NCBI RefSeq assembly: GCF_002262875.1
Contig: NZ_NKYE01000001.1
Location: forward strand, 659,704 to 723,703
Direction: 5' to 3'
DNA length: 64,000 nucleotides
From: Amycolatopsis antarctica
GTDB lineage: Bacteria > Actinomycetota > Actinomycetes > Mycobacteriales > Pseudonocardiaceae
In this document: positions 60,393 through 64,000 of the stretch, piece after piece
How the letters are laid out: each line of letters starts with the position of its first letter
How positions within the stretch are numbered: the first letter of the stretch is position 1
Program-made: the position numbers and the translations under genes
Notes under the pieces: generated by a model
Database searches by the model: none
What the model was told of the DNA's origin: nothing
What the model saw: only the letters and a program-made list of their open reading frames with translations

Positions 60393-60547
60393 CTCGGTCT
60401 CCTCACGTCGGTCTTCTGCACACGAGAACGTGTGGCGGACCCGTCGAGTTTCCGCCGGGGCAGAACGAACGGCACTTCCGTACGTCCGGCGGGTCGCACT
60501 TCCGGGTACCCGGTCGCTCGTGAAACATGCCGTTAACAAGTTCTGCG

Positions 60548-60553
60548 TAGGGT
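60548..60553 (+). promoter_or_regulatory. Probable -10 box of leaderless glnA2
   Basis: TAGGGT, 6 nt, then ATG at 60560. No ribosome site precedes the start. Confidence 0.5.
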
Positions 60554-60559
60554 GCGCCC

Positions 60560-61903
60560 ATGGATCGCCAGCAGGAGTTCGTGCTGCGCACGCTGGAAGA
60601 ACGTGACATCCGGTTCGTGCGGCTCTGGTTCACCGACGTGCTCGGTTTCCTGAAGTCCGTCGCCGTCGCCCCGGCCGAACTGGAGGGCGCGTTCAGCGAG
60701 GGAATCGGGTTCGACGGGTCCGCCATCGAGGGGTTCGCCCGCGTCTACGAGTCGGACATGGTCGCCAAGCCCGACCCGGCGACCTTCCAGGTACTGCCCT
60801 GGGAGACGCCGGAGGGCGGGCACTACTCGGCGCGGATGTTCTGCGACATCGCGATGCCCGACGGCTCCCCGTCCTGGGCGGACCCCCGGCACGTGCTGCG
60901 CCGTCAGCTCTCGAAGGCCGGCGAGGCGGGGTTCACCTGCTACGTCCACCCGGAGATCGAGTTCTTCCTGCTCGCGAACATGACCCACGACGGCACCGAG
61001 CCGGAACCCGCCGATAACGGCGGCTACTTCGACCAGGCTAGCCACGCCACCGCCACGCACTTCCGCAGGCACGCCATCGAGACGCTCGAGGCGATGGGCA
61101 TCTCGGTGGAGTTCAGCCACCACGAGGGCGCGCCGGGGCAGCAGGAGATCGACCTGCGCTACGCCGACGCGCTGACGATGGCCGACAACGTGATGACCTT
61201 CCGCTACGTGGTCAAGGAGGTCGCGCTCACCGACGGCGTCCGGGCGACGTTCATGCCCAAGCCGTTCACCGCGCAGCCGGGCTCGGGCATGCACACCCAC
61301 GTCTCGCTGTTCGAGGGCGACCAGAACGCCTTCTACGACCCCGAGGACCCGTACGAGCTGTCGGAGACGGGCAAGGCGTTCGTCGCCGGCCTGCTGCACC
61401 ACGCCCGGGAGATCTCCGCCGTGACGAACCAGTGGGTGAACTCGTACAAGCGCCTGATCAGCGGCGGCGAGGCGCCGACAACGGTGTCCTGGGGCCGTTC
61501 GAACCGGTCCGCGCTGGTCCGCGTGCCGATGTACTCGCCGGGCAAGGCGTCCTCGCGGCGAGTGGAGATCCGGACGCTGGACTCCGCCTGCAATCCGTAC
61601 CTGGCGTACTCGGTGATTCTCGCCGCCGGGCTGAAGGGGATCGAGCAGGGCTACGAACTGCCGCCGCCCGCCGAGGACAACATCTGGTCGCTGTCGGACT
61701 CCGAACGGCGGGCCGCCGGTTACGCCAACCTGCCGCAGAACCTGGGCGAGGCGCTGTCCGAGATGGAGAGGTCCGAACTCCTGCCCGAGGCGCTCGGCGA
61801 ACACGTCTACGACTTCTTCTTGCGCAACAAGCGCGTCGAGTGGGACAACTACCGCAGCGCGGTGACCCCGTACGAGCTGCGCACGCTGTTGCCGGTGCTC
61901 TAG
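60560..61903 (+). CDS. glnA2: Glutamine synthetase-like protein, GlnA2 type
   Basis: 447 residues. Type I glutamine synthetase fold with IGFDGSAIEGFARVYESDM, HPEIEFFL (metal ligands), GSGMHTHVSLF, and NRSALVRVPMYSPG plus VEIRTLDSACNPYLAY. The adenylylation loop of GlnA1 (NLYDLP-like) is replaced by NIWSLSDSERRAAG, so no adenylylation is expected. The neighbours panB and CaeA-like hydrolase support orthology to Rv2222c. GlnA2 enzymes have low or alternative ligase activity. Confidence 0.93.
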   Translation: MDRQQEFVLRTLEERDIRFVRLWFTDVLGFLKSVAVAPAELEGAFSEGIGFDGSAIEGFARVYESDMVAKPDPATFQVLPWETPEGGHYSARMFCDIAMPDGSPSWADPRHVLRRQLSKAGEAGFTCYVHPEIEFFLLANMTHDGTEPEPADNGGYFDQASHATATHFRRHAIETLEAMGISVEFSHHEGAPGQQEIDLRYADALTMADNVMTFRYVVKEVALTDGVRATFMPKPFTAQPGSGMHTHVSLFEGDQNAFYDPEDPYELSETGKAFVAGLLHHAREISAVTNQWVNSYKRLISGGEAPTTVSWGRSNRSALVRVPMYSPGKASSRRVEIRTLDSACNPYLAYSVILAAGLKGIEQGYELPPPAEDNIWSLSDSERRAAGYANLPQNLGEALSEMERSELLPEALGEHVYDFFLRNKRVEWDNYRSAVTPYELRTLLPVL

Positions 61904-61936
61904 GCGCGGCGGAGGAAGTCAGAGAGGCGGAAAGTC

Positions 61937-63532
61937 ATGCCGGTTCGGATCCGACGTCCGAGGCGGCTGACCGCCGCCGTCGCCGCGATGCTGGCCACGG
62001 TCACCCTGGTCACGCCCGCGACCGCGGCGGTGCCGGAGTCCCCGGCCGAGCGTGGTCTCGGCCTGGACCTGGACGCGGCGACGATCCCGCAGTTGCAGGA
62101 GCGGATGGACGACCGTGCGCTGTCCTCGGTCCGCCTCACCAGCGCGTACCTGGACCGCATCCGCCGGATCGATCCGAAGCTGCACAGCGTGCTCGCGCTG
62201 AACCCGGTGGCGCTGGCGGAGGCGGCCGGTAGCGATCTGCGCCGGCTGACCGGGCGCACCCGCGGCGATCTGGACGGGATCCCGGTCCTGCTCAAGGACA
62301 ACATCGACACGAAGCGCATGCCGACGACGGCGGGCTCCCGGGCGCTGACCGGCAGGCCGGAGGCGGACGCCGAGCTGGTGCGCAGGCTGCGGGACGCGGG
62401 TGCGGTGGTCCTCGGCAAGGCGAACCTGAGTGAGTGGGCGAACTTCCGGTCCGATTCGGCGACCTCCGGCTGGTCGGGCGCCGGCCTGCAGACGAACAAT
62501 CCGCACGTACTGGACCGCAACCCCTGCGGATCCTCGGCCGGTTCGGGCGCCGCGGTGGCGGCTTCGCTGGCCCAGGTGGCGATCGGCACCGAGACGAACG
62601 GGTCGATCGTCTGCCCGGCGGGCGCGAACGGGGTCGTCGGCCTCAAGCCGAGTCTCGGGCTGGTGAGCAGGACCGGGGTCGTCCCGATCTCGGCCGAGCA
62701 GGACACCGCGGGCCCGTTGTCCCGGCACGTCGTCGATTCGGCCATCACGCTGTCCGCGCTGCAGGGTCGCGACCCCGCCGACCCGGCCACCGGCACCTAC
62801 CCGCAGGACCAGCCGGCCGACTACGCCGCGCTGCTCGACGCGGACGCGCTGAAGGGCGCCAGGATCGGTGTCTGGCGGCAGGCGGGAACGAACGCCGAGG
62901 TCGACCGGGTGGTGGAGGAGTCGGTACGGACACTCCGGGAGGCGGGGGCCACCGTCGTCGACGTCGAACTGCCGTACCAGGACGAGATCGGTGAGAACTC
63001 GCTGCCCGCGCTGATCACCGAGTTCCGCCGGGACCTGGACACCTACCTTGCCGAGCGGCCGGGGGCGCCGGGTTCGCTGGACGAGCTCATCGAGTTCAAC
63101 CGGAAGGACCCGATCGAGCTGAGCCGGTTCGGCCAGGAACTCTTCGAGCAGGCCGTCGTCGCGCCCGGGCCCGAGGACCCGGAGTACCAGCGTCAGCGCT
63201 CCACCGCGACGGACCTCGCGAAGCGTTCGATCGACGAGGTGCTGGCCGGGTCGGACCTCGACGCGATCGTCAGTCCGGCGAACGGCCCGGCCTGGCGGAC
63301 GACGTACGGGGAGGGCGACGCCTTCGAGGTCGGTTCCTCCTCCTCGGCCGCTGTCGCCGGGTATCCGAACGTCGTGGTGCCCGCCGGCGCGTCCGGTCCG
63401 CTGCCCATCGGTCTGTCGTTCATCGGCACGCGATGGGCGGACGCCGACGTCCTGGCGCTCGCGGCCGGGTTCGAACAGGCCGCTGGTGCGCGTCGCGTGC
63501 CGGGCTACCTGCCCTCGATCGGCGGCCCGTAG
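61937..63532 (+). CDS. Secreted amidase-signature family hydrolase
   Basis: 531 residues with an N-terminal signal peptide (RRLTAAVAAMLATVTLVTPA). The Ser-Ser-Lys triad is in PVLLKDNIDTK and NPCGSSAGSGAAVAASLAQV, and the oxyanion region in TETNGSIVCPAGANGVVGLK. The amidase substrate is unknown; an extracytoplasmic amide or ester is likely. A terminator follows 4 bp after the stop. Confidence 0.92.
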   Translation: MPVRIRRPRRLTAAVAAMLATVTLVTPATAAVPESPAERGLGLDLDAATIPQLQERMDDRALSSVRLTSAYLDRIRRIDPKLHSVLALNPVALAEAAGSDLRRLTGRTRGDLDGIPVLLKDNIDTKRMPTTAGSRALTGRPEADAELVRRLRDAGAVVLGKANLSEWANFRSDSATSGWSGAGLQTNNPHVLDRNPCGSSAGSGAAVAASLAQVAIGTETNGSIVCPAGANGVVGLKPSLGLVSRTGVVPISAEQDTAGPLSRHVVDSAITLSALQGRDPADPATGTYPQDQPADYAALLDADALKGARIGVWRQAGTNAEVDRVVEESVRTLREAGATVVDVELPYQDEIGENSLPALITEFRRDLDTYLAERPGAPGSLDELIEFNRKDPIELSRFGQELFEQAVVAPGPEDPEYQRQRSTATDLAKRSIDEVLAGSDLDAIVSPANGPAWRTTYGEGDAFEVGSSSSAAVAGYPNVVVPAGASGPLPIGLSFIGTRWADADVLALAAGFEQAAGARRVPGYLPSIGGP

Positions 63533-63535
63533 CGC

Positions 63536-63584
63536 AAACAGGGGGTTTGAGCTGCGAAAACGCAGTTAAGGTACCCCCCTGTTT
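63536..63584. terminator. Nested hairpin terminator between amidase and rRNA operon
   Basis: An outer 10-bp stem AAACAGGGGG with CCCCCTGTTT (63536-63545 and 63575-63584) encloses a small CTGCG-AAAA-CGCAG hairpin. It starts 4 bp after the amidase stop and insulates it from the rRNA promoter. Confidence 0.85.
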
Positions 63585-63737
63585 CGGCATGTTTCCAGGC
63601 GTGTAATCTTCTCTTTGTCGCCAGGGAGACCGGGCCGGCGGGGAGAAAGACCAAAGCCCCAACGACCCGGGTGAACTGCTGAGAACCAGGTGAGCTAAGC
63701 TCTCCGAAGTTCCTTACAGGCCAGGGTCGAGCGGGGT

Positions 63738-63766
63738 TTGACACCGCGAAACGGACCAGGTAATGT
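63738..63766 (+). promoter_or_regulatory. rRNA operon promoter (sigma-70 type)
   Basis: TTGACA (63738-63743), 17 bp, TAATGT (63761-63766). This is a consensus-quality promoter, in contrast to nearly every other gene here. A second weaker match TTGACG follows near 63818. Transcription should start near 63773. Confidence 0.8.
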
Positions 63767-63772
63767 ACTGCG

Positions 63773-64000
63773 ACGGCCCTCCGAGTGGGTAGCCAACTCC
63801 GAAGATTAAATCTTCAGAGTTTGACGCTTCGCTCAGAGGAATTGCTAAACAAAACTTAGAACAACAATTAATTTGTTGCTTGAGAACTCAACAGTGTGCT
63901 AGTGAACTAAGCCAGTAGAGCTTATTTTTGAACCTCGTTTGAGGTTCCTTTGAGGATGAGATTACTTTTGTAGTCTGGATTCCAAACTATTCATTGTTGG
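63773..64000 (+). other. Leader of an rRNA operon (start of 16S rRNA just at window edge)
   Basis: AT-rich leader unlike the rest of the window. It holds TTGAG-AA-CTCAA followed by CAGTGTGCTAGTG (63880-63903), the conserved actinobacterial antitermination/processing block, and a perfect GAACCTC-GTTT-GAGGTTC hairpin at 63930-63947. The last bases CATTGTTGG typically lie directly before AGAGTTTGATC at the 5' end of 16S rRNA, which would start outside the window. Confidence 0.8.

Noticed and set aside
1..64000. tRNA genes or insertion sequences
   Set aside because: No cloverleaf-like T-arm/anticodon patterns and no transposase frames were recognised; absence cannot be proven without a covariance search.

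Overview
The window is very GC-rich actinobacterial chromosome, almost certainly Pseudonocardiaceae-like or a close relative. The evidence is heavy use of GTG starts, GTGA/ATGA gene overlaps, XRE-DUF397 regulator pairs, and gene blocks in the same order as parts of the Mycobacterium tuberculosis chromosome. No organism name can be given from sequence alone.

Layout. (1) 1-17.6 kb: the 3' part of an AdnAB-type helicase-nuclease gene, a K+ channel with an RCK domain, a pair of M16 peptidases and nudC. This recalls the Rv3201c-Rv3200c-Rv3199c order, but it is split by accessory DNA: a DoxX protein, a zinc metallopeptidase, a membrane protein, an XRE-DUF397 cassette with two tiny divergent genes, and an ATP-grasp peptide (graspetide) cluster tgmABC with its own XRE/TPR-type regulator. 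(2) 17.6-21.9 kb: a secreted protein, then gluconate uptake (gntP, gntK) with a divergent GntR regulator and a clear operator. (3) 21.9-31.3 kb: cobD, SURF1, a fructosamine-kinase-like gene, LMW tyrosine phosphatase, Nif3, a zinc-ribbon coiled-coil protein, RNase H/phosphatase, a USP, an ArsB-like transporter and rnpB RNA, close to the Rv2236c-Rv2228c block. (4) 31.8-40.4 kb: a chromosomal type IV secretion-like operon with a pilin-like peptide, PrgI-like protein, VirB4-like ATPase, VirB6/TrbL-like membrane protein, VirB8-like protein, a two-domain wall hydrolase and a Pro/Ala-rich protein. No relaxase or coupling protein is present in the window. (5) 41-63.5 kb: a beta-lactamase-fold protein, ParA/CooC ATPase, RNB ribonuclease, metal/corrinoid-binding protein, proline iminopeptidase, trypsin-like protease, panB, MGMT, nadE, secA2, a Hip1/CaeA-like lipoprotein hydrolase, an LppX-like lipoprotein, a GlxA regulator, MFS and ABC-F proteins, an MT0933-type small protein, glnA2 and an amidase. 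(6) 63.5-64 kb: terminator, promoter and leader of an rRNA operon whose 16S gene should begin at the right edge.

Most notable. A 24-bp near-palindrome (arms CGCAATA/TATTGCG around GTCGAC) occurs nine times at four intergenic loci, always in clusters of two or three. The spacers are exactly 9 or 18 bp, and every asymmetric copy points the same way on the + strand whatever the direction of neighbouring genes. I know of no described function. Also notable are the aspartimidylated-graspetide-type cluster at 10.3-12.8 kb, the relaxase-less secretion operon, a 13-bp palindrome GTCCACWGTGGAC recurring inside genes and always read in the same frame as Ser-Thr-Val-Asp, and a set of probable leaderless promoters (TANNNT, 6 nt, start codon).
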